A stretch of DNA of 64,000 nucleotides, taken from assembly GCF_002806995.1 (NCBI RefSeq), contig NZ_NIHE01000004.1, positions 124,001-188,000 on the forward strand. Direction: 5' to 3'. How positions within the stretch are numbered: the stretch's first letter is position 1; each line of letters starts with the position of its first letter. Shown here piece by piece: positions 9,634-19,184 of the stretch. The notes under the pieces are model-generated. The model did not search any database, was not told where the DNA came from, and worked only from the letters and a program-made list of their open reading frames with translations. A program made the translations under genes and the position numbers. This DNA comes from Confluentibacter lentus. GTDB taxonomy: Bacteria > Bacteroidota > Bacteroidia > Flavobacteriales > Flavobacteriaceae.

Positions 9634-10407
9634 ATGAGCAAATACAAACATGAAGAAAGAATTCATAATTTAAGGGATGCCAATATTATCGTTCCTGAAA
9701 TGATTGAGTTATTAGCCCCTGAAAGTGTAGTAGATTTTGGTTGTGGACTTGGAACATTTATTCATGTTTTTAAGCGATTAGGTGTAAATGATATTTTGGG
9801 TATTGATGGTTCTTGGGTAAATAAAGAATTGTTGTATAGTTACATTGAACCAAATGAGTTCTTTGAATCTGATTTAGAAAATATAATTATTCTAGATAAA
9901 AAGTACGATTTAGTATTAAGTCTAGAAGTTGCTGAGCATTTAACTGAGGAATCGGCTACTACATTTGTTGAAAATTTGATAAATTCAGGAAATGCAATTT
10001 TATTTTCTGCAGCAATTCCTTATCAAGGAGGACAAAATCATATTAATGAGCAATGGATTACTTTTTGGGAAAAAAAATTTTTAGAACACGATTTTATCAT
10101 ACACGATGTTATTAGGCCAATTTTTTGGGATAATCCAGAAATTTTTTGGTGGTATAAACAAAATCTAGTGCTAATAACTCACAAAGATTATAAATTGAAA
10201 TTTATTAAAGAATCTGTACCAATGAGAAATATCGTTCATTACGAATTATATTTGTTAAAATCTAAAGAATTATATGAAAAAAGTATAATGCTTAAGGAGA
10301 TTGTTACAGGCAAAGTGAAATCAATATATTATTTTAAGTGGTTTTTATATTCTATTTTTGGATTTGACTTTATTAAAAGATTAAAAAAAAGATTTAAAAA
10401 TCCGTAA
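9634..10407 (+). CDS. Class I SAM-dependent methyltransferase
   Basis: This 257-residue protein has SVVDFGCGLGTFIHVF at about 31-46, the SAM-binding motif I, and ILGIDGS at 54-60 as motif II. A DLVLSLEVAEHL segment forms motif IV of the Methyltransf_11/23 type. The C-terminal 60 residues are basic and hydrophobic, ending in Lys/Arg repeats, so it may work at the membrane. The target is probably a sugar of the glycan built by the locus. It is preceded by the 214-base spacer and followed by a short gap before neuA. Confidence 0.8.
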   Translation: MSKYKHEERIHNLRDANIIVPEMIELLAPESVVDFGCGLGTFIHVFKRLGVNDILGIDGSWVNKELLYSYIEPNEFFESDLENIIILDKKYDLVLSLEVAEHLTEESATTFVENLINSGNAILFSAAIPYQGGQNHINEQWITFWEKKFLEHDFIIHDVIRPIFWDNPEIFWWYKQNLVLITHKDYKLKFIKESVPMRNIVHYELYLLKSKELYEKSIMLKEIVTGKVKSIYYFKWFLYSIFGFDFIKRLKKRFKNP

Positions 10408-10472
10408 TAATAGATGTGAAATCATTTGTTGAGGAAGTTATTTTTTTTGAATTGGATATCGACAAAGTATAA
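10408..10472 (+). other. Short open frame between methyltransferase and neuA, possible gene remnant
   Basis: From a GTG at 10416 a frame encodes 18 residues ending in ELDIDKV and stops with TAA immediately before the neuA TTG. It could be the tail of a deleted gene or chance. There is no RBS and no further support. Confidence 0.2.
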
Positions 10473-11138
10473 TTGAAAACCATAGCCATCATACCAGCCA
10501 GAGGAAACTCTAAACGCTTGCCTCATAAAAACATTAAGTTATTGGCAGGCATCCCTTTATTGGTTCACAGTATAAACTATGCAAAGCAACATGATTTTAT
10601 TGACGCTATCTATGTAACAACAGATAGTAACGACATAAAAAATATTGCTCTGCAACATGGTGTTTTGGTTATTGATAGACCACATGAACTATCGGGTGAT
10701 TTGGAGCCTACGGTAACTGCTTTAAAGCATGTATTGGAGTCTATTAATGATGAGGTAGAAAATGTTATTTTATTGCAGCCAACAAACCCATTAAGGCCAA
10801 AACATTTGTTGGCAGAAGCGTTTGAGCTATTTAAGGAAAAAAAATACGATAGTTTGTTTACGGTATCCCGAAACCATCAAAAATTTGGAACTATAGAGAA
10901 TGATAAATTCGAACCTTTTAATTATAAAATAGGGCAGCGTAGTCAAGATTTAGTGCCGCTTTATTTTGAGAACGGGTTGTTATACATTACAAAATCTAAA
11001 CATATTTTAAATAACAAAATCATTACCACCAATGCATTTCCGCTAATTGTTAACCATGCATTTGCTTCAATTGATATAGATGCGCAAGAAGATTTAGATT
11101 TAGCAGAATTTATGTTTAAAGAATATAAGAATGGGTAA
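10473..11138 (+). CDS. neuA: N-acylneuraminate cytidylyltransferase (CMP-sialic acid synthetase)
   Basis: This 221-residue protein activates a nonulosonic acid with CTP to give CMP-sialic acid in the cytoplasm. The diagnostic PARGNSKRLPHKN nucleotide-binding loop lies at 8-20. LLQPTNPLR and a C-terminal ASIDIDAQEDLDLAE segment (the metal-binding D-x-D) complete the family pattern. The start must be the TTG at 10473, because a TAA stop directly precedes it. The gene overlaps the following FkbM gene by eight bases, and neuB and neuC follow that gene. The same fold also activates legionaminic or pseudaminic acid, so the exact sugar depends on the other genes. Confidence 0.88.
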   Translation: MKTIAIIPARGNSKRLPHKNIKLLAGIPLLVHSINYAKQHDFIDAIYVTTDSNDIKNIALQHGVLVIDRPHELSGDLEPTVTALKHVLESINDEVENVILLQPTNPLRPKHLLAEAFELFKEKKYDSLFTVSRNHQKFGTIENDKFEPFNYKIGQRSQDLVPLYFENGLLYITKSKHILNNKIITTNAFPLIVNHAFASIDIDAQEDLDLAEFMFKEYKNG

Positions 11139-11859
11139 ATCGGTAAAAAATTATCTTAAGAATTTTTTGTTTAAAAGAGGTTATAAAATTTCTAAAATCA
11201 ATAATAATCCTTTACAAGATTCTAATCCTTTTAAGGCTTGTAGAAGTGAAATTAATATACTGCATCCTACTATATTTGATATTGGTATGAATCATGGTCA
11301 AACATTAAAAAAAATTAAAGAAATTTTTCCTAGTGCAACAATTCACGGATTTGAAGCCAGTAAATATTGTTTTGAACAATTAGAAGATGATTTTAAGAAT
11401 GAAAAGAGTATCATTTTAAACAATATTGGAATATCCGATAAGGAAGGTATTTTAGAGTTTAATGAGTATTCATGGGATGCTATGAATTCTTTTTTGCAAA
11501 GAGCTTATGGTAAGGCTCAAATACTTGAAACTTATAAAGTAAATGTTACCACGATTGATGATTATTGTGATGAAAATCAAATTAAAAATGTCCATATTTT
11601 AAAAAGTGACACGGAAGGTTTTGAATTGAAAGTATTAAATGGGGCAAAAGGAATGATGAGTAAAAACAAAATTCAGTTTGTTTTAATAGAACTATTTTTT
11701 GACTTAAATTTTGTTGGACAATCTTCAGTAGGTGAAATTTTTTCCTTTTTAGAAAAGAATAATTTTTCATTGGTTAAATTTTATGATTTTAGTATTACAG
11801 GCAAAGGTTTTGCTTCTAAATCAGATGCCTTATTTATTAATGAAAATTTCACTAGATAA
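11131..11859 (+). CDS. FkbM-family methyltransferase between neuA and neuB
   Basis: This 242-residue protein has TIFDIGMNHGQT at about 47-58 (SAM loop), IHGFEAS as the strand-2 acidic end, and LKSDTEGFELKVLNGA as the FkbM signature. It begins with a basic segment, KNYLKNFLFKRGYK. It is markedly more AT-rich and A-run-rich than neuB downstream, and it splits the sialic-acid genes, which hints at later insertion. O-methylation of the sialic acid or of an adjacent sugar is possible but inferred from position only. Confidence 0.83.
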   Translation: MGKSVKNYLKNFLFKRGYKISKINNNPLQDSNPFKACRSEINILHPTIFDIGMNHGQTLKKIKEIFPSATIHGFEASKYCFEQLEDDFKNEKSIILNNIGISDKEGILEFNEYSWDAMNSFLQRAYGKAQILETYKVNVTTIDDYCDENQIKNVHILKSDTEGFELKVLNGAKGMMSKNKIQFVLIELFFDLNFVGQSSVGEIFSFLEKNNFSLVKFYDFSITGKGFASKSDALFINENFTR

Positions 11860-11868
11860 AATATAAAA

Positions 11869-12912
11869 ATGAATAATCCATCCATAACCATAGCAGGTCG
11901 AAAAATAGGCCAAGATTATCCGCCATTGGTAATTGCCGAAATAGGTATTAATCATGAAGGTTCCTTAAAAGTTGCAAAGCAAATGGTGGATGCCGCTTTT
12001 AGAGCGGGTGTTGAGGTGGTGAAGCATCAAACACACATTGTTGAAGATGAAATGAGCCGAGTTGCAAAGCAAGTGATTCCAGGGAATGCCAATGTGTCTA
12101 TTTATGAGATCATGGAACGCTGTGCTTTAAATAAAGCCGACGAATTAGAATTAAAAAATTACGTTGAAAGCAAAGGCATGATTTTTATATCCACACCATT
12201 TTCGCGAGCAGCAGCAGAACGCTTAAACCGGTTTGATGTGCCAGCTTACAAAATAGGTTCGGGCGAATGTAACAATTACCCGCTATTAGAGCATATTGCT
12301 CAATTTGGAAAGCCCGTCATATTAAGTACTGGTATGAATACCATTGAAAGCGTAAAGAAAGCAGTGGCTATTTTTGATGAATATAAGGTGCCAGTGGCGC
12401 TTTTGCATACCACAAATTTATATCCAACACCAACCCATTTGGTACGTTTTGGAGCGATGATGGAGTTGCACCAAGCGTTTCCCGATAAAGTTTTCGGATT
12501 AAGCGACCATACATTAAATAACAATGCTTGCCTAGGTGCAGTAGCTTTGGGAGCCTCCATTTTAGAGCGTCATTTTACCGATCACATGCAACGCCAAGGG
12601 CCTGATATTATATGTAGTATGGATGAAATGGCATGCAAAGACCTTATTGTGGGTAGTAAAGAAATTGCTTTAATGAGAGGCGGTGTTAAAGAACCAGCCA
12701 AAGAGGAGCAAGTGACCATCGATTTTGCCTTTGCAACAGTGTGTAGTATTTCCAATATTAAAAAAGGCACTGTTTTTACAAAAGAGAATATCTGGGTAAA
12801 ACGTCCTGGCACAGGTAAAATTTTAGCAGAACATTTTGAAACAATTTTAGGAAAAAAGGCTAGTCGGGATATTGAAAATGATGAACAATTAACGTGGAGC
12901 GATATTGAATAA
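11869..12912 (+). CDS. neuB: N-acetylneuraminate synthase
   Basis: This 347-residue protein condenses N-acetylmannosamine with phosphoenolpyruvate to form N-acetylneuraminate. [11 protein letters not shown] (23-33) and [13 protein letters not shown] (128-140) are NeuB family motifs, followed by TTNLYP and ERHFT in the TIM barrel. The last 60 residues, with VKRPGTGKI, form the SAF antifreeze-like domain that closes the partner active site. The length is normal. The ATG start sits nine bases after the preceding stop, and the gene overlaps neuC by eight bases. Homologues that make legionaminate or pseudaminate are similar, but neighbouring neuC and the absence of legB/legC/pse genes favour Neu5Ac. 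Confidence 0.92.
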   Translation: MNNPSITIAGRKIGQDYPPLVIAEIGINHEGSLKVAKQMVDAAFRAGVEVVKHQTHIVEDEMSRVAKQVIPGNANVSIYEIMERCALNKADELELKNYVESKGMIFISTPFSRAAAERLNRFDVPAYKIGSGECNNYPLLEHIAQFGKPVILSTGMNTIESVKKAVAIFDEYKVPVALLHTTNLYPTPTHLVRFGAMMELHQAFPDKVFGLSDHTLNNNACLGAVALGASILERHFTDHMQRQGPDIICSMDEMACKDLIVGSKEIALMRGGVKEPAKEEQVTIDFAFATVCSISNIKKGTVFTKENIWVKRPGTGKILAEHFETILGKKASRDIENDEQLTWSDIE

Positions 12913-14035
12913 GGTAAAAAAAATAGCATTTTTAACAGGTACACGGGCCGATTTTGGTAAAATGAAACCGCTTATTCAAATCCTTGAGAATCATCAGGAA
13001 TTTGAAGCCCATATTTTTGTTACGGGCATGCATCTTTTGCAAAGGTATGGTTACACGCTCATTGAGGTTGAACGTTGTGGTTTTAAAAACATTTCAACAT
13101 TCAAAAATGATACCCATGAAGCCAGTATGGATTTAACGCTAGCCAAAACCATTGCAGGTTTTTCTGAATTTGTTAAAAACATTCATCCAGACCTAATTGT
13201 TATTCATGGTGATCGTGTAGAAGCATTGGCAGGTGCCATTGTGGGAAGTTTAAATAATGTATTGGTTGCACATATTGAGGGCGGGGAATTATCTGGAACC
13301 ATAGACGAATTATTACGTCATGCCACCAGTAAGATGAGTCATATTCATTTTGTAGCAAATGGTAAGGCAAAATTATTATTGGAACAAATGGGGGAATTAC
13401 CAGAATCTATTTATAATATTGGGTCTCCCGATATTGATATCATGTTTTCAAATACGTTGCCAGATTTACAAACCGTAAAATCATATTACAATATTAGTTT
13501 TGATGTTTATGCTATTGCTATGTTTCATCCCGTAACCACAGAACATCGGCAAATGGCAAAATATGCAAAGAATTTTGTGGATGCTTTAATAAATAGTGGT
13601 AGAAATTATGTAGTTATTTTTCCAAATAATGATATGGGCAGTCAAACCATTTTAGAGGCTTATGAGCCTATTTTAAACCATCCAAATTTTAGAGTGTTTC
13701 CCTCTATTAGGTTCGAATATTTCTTAACCTTATTGAAACATTCCAGTTTTATTATTGGCAATAGTAGTGCAGGTGTTCGGGAAGCACCTTATTATGGGAT
13801 TCCTACCATCAATATTGGTACGCGTCAGCAAAATAGGGTTGTTTCCAATGCTATAATAAACACAGGCTATCAAGTAAATGCTATTTTGGAAGGGATAAAA
13901 GAGGTTAAAAATGTGACAATAAACAAAATATCTGATTTTGGTAACGGAAATAGTGCGGAAGCATTTTTAAAAGTTTTGAAATCGGAATCACTTTGGAAAA
14001 CGAATCATCAAAAACAGTTTAGGGCACTTTCATGA
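12905..14035 (+). CDS. neuC: UDP-N-acetylglucosamine 2-epimerase (hydrolysing)
   Basis: This 376-residue GT-B-like enzyme converts UDP-GlcNAc to ManNAc plus UDP and feeds neuB. It has [15 protein letters not shown] at 9-23, [11 protein letters not shown] near 103, [13 protein letters not shown], and [14 protein letters not shown] in the C-terminal domain. The first ATG lies inside the GTRADFGK motif, so the real start must be the TTG at 12905, which overlaps the end of neuB. The LegG enzyme of legionaminate synthesis is a close homologue, and I cannot exclude that specificity from sequence alone. It ends in an ATGA overlap with the next gene. Confidence 0.9.
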   Translation: MNKVKKIAFLTGTRADFGKMKPLIQILENHQEFEAHIFVTGMHLLQRYGYTLIEVERCGFKNISTFKNDTHEASMDLTLAKTIAGFSEFVKNIHPDLIVIHGDRVEALAGAIVGSLNNVLVAHIEGGELSGTIDELLRHATSKMSHIHFVANGKAKLLLEQMGELPESIYNIGSPDIDIMFSNTLPDLQTVKSYYNISFDVYAIAMFHPVTTEHRQMAKYAKNFVDALINSGRNYVVIFPNNDMGSQTILEAYEPILNHPNFRVFPSIRFEYFLTLLKHSSFIIGNSSAGVREAPYYGIPTINIGTRQQNRVVSNAIINTGYQVNAILEGIKEVKNVTINKISDFGNGNSAEAFLKVLKSESLWKTNHQKQFRALS

Positions 14036-15417
14036 AAAAACTAGGATTGGTAATTACTGATGGTGTTGGCTTTAGAAATTTTATCTTAAGCGATTTTTTA
14101 CAACATGCTGAAAAAAGTTTTGATGAGGTAGTTATTTTATCATGTTTACCAAAAGATGTTTATAAACCGCATACCAATACTCGGGTTATTGAATTAGATG
14201 TTTTTGAAGAAACATTTAAAACATGGTTTTTTAGAAAAACTAAAGAAATTGCCCATCTTAAATTACACCAAAAAGACAATTTGGGCATACAGGATAATTT
14301 AAAAACCAATGACTCCAAGTTAAGAACAACCAGAGGTTATGCCACTCGGTTTATATATAAATTAACGTCGTTGTTTCATTCCGAATTCCATATTCAGCAG
14401 CTTCAGAAATTACAAAATAGCACCTTTTCCAATCATAAAATCACAAAAAAATACGCTTCAATTTTAAGAATAGAACAATTCAATCTATTGTTTTTTACAC
14501 ATCAGCGTCCGCCCTATATAGCACCATTGGTATATGTAGCGCAAAAGTTAAAGCTGAAAACCGCAGCCTTTATTTTTAGTTGGGATAATTTGGCATCAAA
14601 AGGGAGAATGGCCTCTAATTTTGATTATTACTTAGTTTGGAGCGATTTAATGAAGCAGGATTTATTGCTGTTTTATAAATCGATTATGCATACACAAATT
14701 AAGATTGTTGGGACACCACAATTTTTACCTTACGTGATGCACGAATACAAAATAACTAGGCAAGATTTTATCTCTGAATTTAATTTAGACAGTCATTTAA
14801 AAACCATCTGTTTTAGTTGCGGAGACATCTCAACCAGTAAAAATGATGAGCTGTATATAGAAACCATTGCTAACGCCATCATAGAAAACAAAATAGAAAA
14901 GGTTAATTTTATTGTTAGGACATCACCTGCTGAAGATTCCATTCGATTTTATTCTTTAGTTGAAAAATTTCCGTTCATTAAGTGGAATTTTCCCAAATGG
15001 GTACAAGTACGTAGCGATCATCAAGAATCGTGGTCACAACGTATACCAACAACTGAAGATGTGAAGCTATTAAGGGCATTATTGGAATATTCCGATTTAA
15101 ACATCAATATGCTTTCCACCATGAGTTTGGATTTTATGTTGTTTGATAAACCTGTTATTAATCCTATTTTTGGAAATGCAACCAACGGTTTGTATGATGA
15201 CCAACGGTTTTTGGGATATGCCCACATAGAACATCTGGTTAATAGTAAGGCATCAAAAGTGGTTAAAACAAAAGACGCATTGCTTCAAGCCATTATTGGT
15301 TATTTAGCGCAGGATTCAGATACCGAAAATCGAAAAAACTTCATTAGCCAACAAGTTGGTGTGCCTTTAGAGGAAACAAGTAAACAATTAGTTGAGAGTT
15401 TAAAAGCATGGATATAA
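14032..15417 (+). CDS. Unassigned GT-B-like protein, candidate glycosyltransferase
   Basis: This 461-residue protein starts [17 protein letters not shown]. It has a mid-protein FIFSWDNLASKGRM segment and then YLVWSDLMKQDL and KIVGTPQF, an order that recalls CDP-glycerol/UDP-glycosyltransferase GT-B proteins, where a conserved aromatic loop is followed by the C-terminal donor domain. SDLNINMLSTMSLDFML is a plausible donor-loop segment. It matches no named sialyltransferase family that I can recognise. It starts within the neuC stop (ATGA), so it is coupled to the sialic-acid genes and could use CMP-sialic acid. That is inference from position. Confidence 0.55.
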   Translation: MKKLGLVITDGVGFRNFILSDFLQHAEKSFDEVVILSCLPKDVYKPHTNTRVIELDVFEETFKTWFFRKTKEIAHLKLHQKDNLGIQDNLKTNDSKLRTTRGYATRFIYKLTSLFHSEFHIQQLQKLQNSTFSNHKITKKYASILRIEQFNLLFFTHQRPPYIAPLVYVAQKLKLKTAAFIFSWDNLASKGRMASNFDYYLVWSDLMKQDLLLFYKSIMHTQIKIVGTPQFLPYVMHEYKITRQDFISEFNLDSHLKTICFSCGDISTSKNDELYIETIANAIIENKIEKVNFIVRTSPAEDSIRFYSLVEKFPFIKWNFPKWVQVRSDHQESWSQRIPTTEDVKLLRALLEYSDLNINMLSTMSLDFMLFDKPVINPIFGNATNGLYDDQRFLGYAHIEHLVNSKASKVVKTKDALLQAIIGYLAQDSDTENRKNFISQQVGVPLEETSKQLVESLKAWI

Positions 15418-16496
15418 AACCAAAGCATATTGCCATCATCTGCAATTACGAACTTCTGGAAAGCAGGGTAGGTGGGATGGACTATTTTTTCTGGGCATTC
15501 CATAAAAAATGTGCCGAAGAGCAAATTGCAGTCGATTGGTTTTTTCCTAATACAGCTTCGCATGGCGATTATTATTTATTTAATATAATGCCTTCTGAAA
15601 GTACGGGTTTAGAACACCATTTTATAAATTATATCAAAACCCAAAACGTTGAATACACACACATCATCACGCATTTTGTGGAACTCTGCACATCTTTTTT
15701 TAAGGATATAAAAACATACCAAACCTCCAAAGTGATTGTGGTCGACCACAACCCAAGGCCTTTAAATGGGTATCCATTAAAAAAAAGAATCAAAAAGAGA
15801 ATTAAAGGGGTTTTATATTCAAAATATATCAACCAATTTATAGGGGTTTCAAACTACACAAGCCGTGCTATTTTACAAGATTTTGGTGGCTTTTTAAAAC
15901 CTAAAACACATACTATTTATAACGGTGTGTTGATTGATACCATCACTCCAAAAACAACGGAACGCATTAAAATAAACCCTAAATTTCTAGTGGTCTCTCA
16001 TTTGCGTTATTCAAAAGGGATTCAGGATTTAATAAAGTCTGTTCATATGCTGTCTGAGGATTTAAAATCCGATTTAAAAATTGATGTGTATGGCGATGGC
16101 CCTTATAAAAAGGAATTGCTTCAGCTAGTCTCGAAATATAATCAGGAGTCCATTATCAACTTTAAAGGCAGCCATTCCAATGTTAATGAACTGTATCAAC
16201 ATTACGATTATTTAATTCAGCCAAGTCATATGGAATGCTTCAGCTTATCCATTTTAGAAAGTTTAGCAGCCAATATTCCTGTAATTACAACGCCTGTGGG
16301 TGGTAATACTGAAGTAGTGACAAATAACGAAAATGGATTTATATTTGAGACGAAAGATGTCAAAGCTTTAACTTCATTATTAGGTTCAATATTAAAAGGC
16401 GAAAAAAGCATCGTGGGAAATACTAGAATTTTAATTGAAAACAAGTTTTCAATGGATACGATGGTGCAAAACCATATAAAACTGTTGGATATATGA
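15408..16496 (+). CDS. Family 4 glycosyltransferase
   Basis: This protein has 362 residues and a GT-B fold. FIGVSNYTSRAIL marks the end of the N-terminal domain. FLVVSHLRYSKGIQDLIKS opens the donor-binding domain, with IDVYGDGPYKKEL and INFKGSHSN after it, and FSLSILESLAANIPVITTPVGG carries the E-x7-E pair. It is a retaining transferase acting in the cytoplasm. It overlaps the upstream gene by ten bases and the next GT by four. The sugar is unknown. Confidence 0.88.
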   Translation: MDIKPKHIAIICNYELLESRVGGMDYFFWAFHKKCAEEQIAVDWFFPNTASHGDYYLFNIMPSESTGLEHHFINYIKTQNVEYTHIITHFVELCTSFFKDIKTYQTSKVIVVDHNPRPLNGYPLKKRIKKRIKGVLYSKYINQFIGVSNYTSRAILQDFGGFLKPKTHTIYNGVLIDTITPKTTERIKINPKFLVVSHLRYSKGIQDLIKSVHMLSEDLKSDLKIDVYGDGPYKKELLQLVSKYNQESIINFKGSHSNVNELYQHYDYLIQPSHMECFSLSILESLAANIPVITTPVGGNTEVVTNNENGFIFETKDVKALTSLLGSILKGEKSIVGNTRILIENKFSMDTMVQNHIKLLDI

Positions 16497-17638
16497 AAAT
16501 AGCATTCCTAGCTCCCGAATATCCACATCCTAATATGGTAGGGCACGCCGGGGGCATTGGTACGAGTATTTTAAATTTAGGGAAGGCCTTGTCGCAATTG
16601 GGACATACTATTAGTGTTTTGGTTTACGGGCAACAGGAAGATGCCTATTTTGTTGAAGATGGCATACATTTTTATAAAATAAAAAACGTTAAAATAAAAG
16701 GATTGTCTCTTATCCTTACCCAAAAAAAAGTGGAACGCTCGATCAATTCATTATACGATTCAGGTAAAATTGAGATAGTAGAGGCTCCGGATTGGACGGG
16801 GTTCACGGCGTTTATAAAACCTAAATGTCCTTTGGTTATTCGGGAAAACGGCAGTGATACCTATTTTTGTTATTTGGATAATAGAAAAGTAAAGTACAAA
16901 AATAAATTTTTAGAAAGGCGAGCTCTTAAAAAAGCAGATGGCATTATAAGTGTGAGTGCTTATACAGGAAATTTAACGAATGAATTGTTAGGATTGAATA
17001 AAAAGTTTACGGTCATCCCCAATAGTATTGATGCATCTGTGTTTGTGACAGAACAAAACAACTCTAAAAAATTGACGATTCTTTATTTTGGAACATTGAT
17101 ACGAAAAAAGGGACTTTTAGAATTACCAGAAATATTCAATATAGTTCATGAAACCAATAAAGAAGTAGAATTAATTCTTGTTGGGAGAGATAGTGGAGAT
17201 ATAAAATCAGGTTCTGCTTCCACATGGCAACTTATGCAACCGCTTTTTAACGAATCAGCCATAAAGAAAGTAACCTATTTAGGTGCGGTAGATTATTTTA
17301 AGATAAGAGATTTGATCAGCAATGCCACGGTTTGTGTATTTCCTACCTTTGCTGAAGCGTTGCCAGTATCATGGTTGGAAGCCATGGCGATGGAAAAGGC
17401 CATAGTGGCATCCAATATTGGTTGGGCTAGAGAAATGATTGAAGATGGGAAGGAAGGTTTTTTGGTACATCCAACCAATCATGAGGAATATGCCGCACGT
17501 ATTTTAGAATTATTGAAAAACCCCTTTAAACAGCAAGCTTTTGGTAAAGCCGCTAGACAAAAAGTTAAAGCACAATTTAGTCACGATTTGGTCGCAAAAC
17601 AGTCTGTTGCATTTTATAAAACCCTAGTAACATCTTGA
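16493..17638 (+). CDS. Family 4 glycosyltransferase
   Basis: This 381-residue enzyme has GGIGTSILNLGKALSQLGH near 20-38 (N-terminal donor/acceptor loop), IISVSAYTGNL, ILYFGTLIRKKGLLELP at the start of the second domain, and FPTFAEALPVSWLEAMA followed by GWAREMI in the donor site. It is a typical GT4 of normal length. An ATGA overlap joins it to the preceding gene, and the following gene starts at a TTG inside its stop (TTGA). Confidence 0.9.
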   Translation: MKIAFLAPEYPHPNMVGHAGGIGTSILNLGKALSQLGHTISVLVYGQQEDAYFVEDGIHFYKIKNVKIKGLSLILTQKKVERSINSLYDSGKIEIVEAPDWTGFTAFIKPKCPLVIRENGSDTYFCYLDNRKVKYKNKFLERRALKKADGIISVSAYTGNLTNELLGLNKKFTVIPNSIDASVFVTEQNNSKKLTILYFGTLIRKKGLLELPEIFNIVHETNKEVELILVGRDSGDIKSGSASTWQLMQPLFNESAIKKVTYLGAVDYFKIRDLISNATVCVFPTFAEALPVSWLEAMAMEKAIVASNIGWAREMIEDGKEGFLVHPTNHEEYAARILELLKNPFKQQAFGKAARQKVKAQFSHDLVAKQSVAFYKTLVTS

Positions 17639-19173
17639 TAGATTTAAAAGAACATATCACACCAAATGGAGCTGTTTTATTATATAAAGGTATTCCAGAT
17701 TTGCATGTGCTTAACGAGCTGGCGTCAGGTGAAGGCGATATATGGCACAGTAGTTTAGATCAAGGATATAAAAATGCTTTTCCTGAAATTATTTATCAAA
17801 CGGTCGTTTATTTCTGGTATGCCAAGGATTTTGATAATCTAGAAAAATCGGTCAGTTGGCGCATCAATCCAAACGCATTTGCTATTAGGAAGGAGGTTTG
17901 GGACACCTTTGGTGGTTTCGATTTAGATTATGAAAATTTACAGACATCGGCTTTAGATTTTGGTTTCAACACCTTGCGCTATCAAGGCGTTGTACCTCTA
18001 TATATTAAAGGATTGTTTGAAGCAAACATTGAAAAAGTCAACATTTCAATTAAAGATGTTTACACATTTTATATTAAAAATTTCAAGTTGTCACATAGCG
18101 TGTATATGCTATTTAGACGCCGGGTTTGGAATTTTAAAGAACTAAATGCGTTTAGGTTTGCTAAAAAGGCATTTCAGTTTAAGGACAAGAAACAGATTTT
18201 AAAGCCTCGCGAACTACAACCAATTAAAGGAACACCAAAAGTAAGTTACATCATTCCTACCATGATGCGTCAGGATTTTACCTTGAACCTTTTAAATGAT
18301 TTAGAAAATCAAACCTACAAACCTTTTGAAGTCATTGTAGTTGATGCCACTCCAGACGAAACGAGAGATGTCTCTTTATATAATCCCCAAAAATATTCCT
18401 TTAAGGTTTTTTTTAAATGGCAAACCTCAAAAGGCAGTTGCAGAGCAAGAAATGAAGCCATCGAGTTGTGTACGGGCGATTATATTGTGTTTGGTGATGA
18501 TGATATTCGTATTCCACCAGAATTTATAGAAAATCATATCAGGTTATTGCAAACCTATAATGTTGAGGCTTGTAATGGATTGGATATTAGGGCAGGCCAT
18601 CAGCAACAAGATTTGTCTGATTTAGAGGGAAAACTAACAGCATTAGGAGAAAGCCGTTGGAAAGTTGGGGCATCTCAAACATTTAGTAATGCAAACTCTT
18701 GCGTTTCTAAGCGTGTGGTAGATGTTTTAGTTGGCAATGATATTAATTACGATGGCGGTTATGGTGAAGATAGTGATTTTGGGTTATCCATAACCAAATT
18801 AGGGGTTACCGTTTTGCATAATCCGTTTTCAGCTAACTTACATCTAAAACCTCCTTTGGGAGGCTATCGCTTTTGGGGACAACAAGCGGGCATAAAGGGT
18901 AAAAAGCGAAAACAACAACCTTGGGAACTGGATGTGCCAGTTAGAAGTATTGTACCAAAGCCAAGTCCGACCATCATGTATCAACTGTTTAAACATTTTG
19001 ATGACAAGCAGCGAAAGGAATATAAAATAAAGTATTTTATATTATATTTTACAAAAGCGAAGTTTATTGACCTACCATCGAGACTATTAAAATTCCCGAT
19101 GCGTCTTTTGCAATTTGATAAGTCTGTATTTTACGCAAAAAGATTAATGGCTTTGGGAAAGCGAACTAAATAA
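17635..19173 (+). CDS. Family 2 glycosyltransferase with an extra N-terminal half-domain
   Basis: This 512-residue protein begins at a TTG that overlaps the previous TGA. The catalytic GT2 domain starts only at about residue 200: KVSYIIPTMMRQDF, VIVVDATPDET, then VFGDDDIRIP with the DDD site and GGYGEDSDFGLS. The first 200 residues contain SWRINPNAFAIRKEVWDTFGGFD, which resembles the C-terminal acceptor half of a GT2 without its nucleotide-binding half. It therefore looks like a remnant or accessory domain joined to a complete enzyme. The C-terminal tail is basic. Confidence 0.78.
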   Translation: MIDLKEHITPNGAVLLYKGIPDLHVLNELASGEGDIWHSSLDQGYKNAFPEIIYQTVVYFWYAKDFDNLEKSVSWRINPNAFAIRKEVWDTFGGFDLDYENLQTSALDFGFNTLRYQGVVPLYIKGLFEANIEKVNISIKDVYTFYIKNFKLSHSVYMLFRRRVWNFKELNAFRFAKKAFQFKDKKQILKPRELQPIKGTPKVSYIIPTMMRQDFTLNLLNDLENQTYKPFEVIVVDATPDETRDVSLYNPQKYSFKVFFKWQTSKGSCRARNEAIELCTGDYIVFGDDDIRIPPEFIENHIRLLQTYNVEACNGLDIRAGHQQQDLSDLEGKLTALGESRWKVGASQTFSNANSCVSKRVVDVLVGNDINYDGGYGEDSDFGLSITKLGVTVLHNPFSANLHLKPPLGGYRFWGQQAGIKGKKRKQQPWELDVPVRSIVPKPSPTIMYQLFKHFDDKQRKEYKIKYFILYFTKAKFIDLPSRLLKFPMRLLQFDKSVFYAKRLMALGKRTK

Positions 19174-19184
19174 TAATAATAATA

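Noticed and set aside
12582-12944. Minus-strand open frame of 120 residues opposite neuB
   Set aside because: It is antisense to strong NeuB motifs and has no family likeness or promoter.
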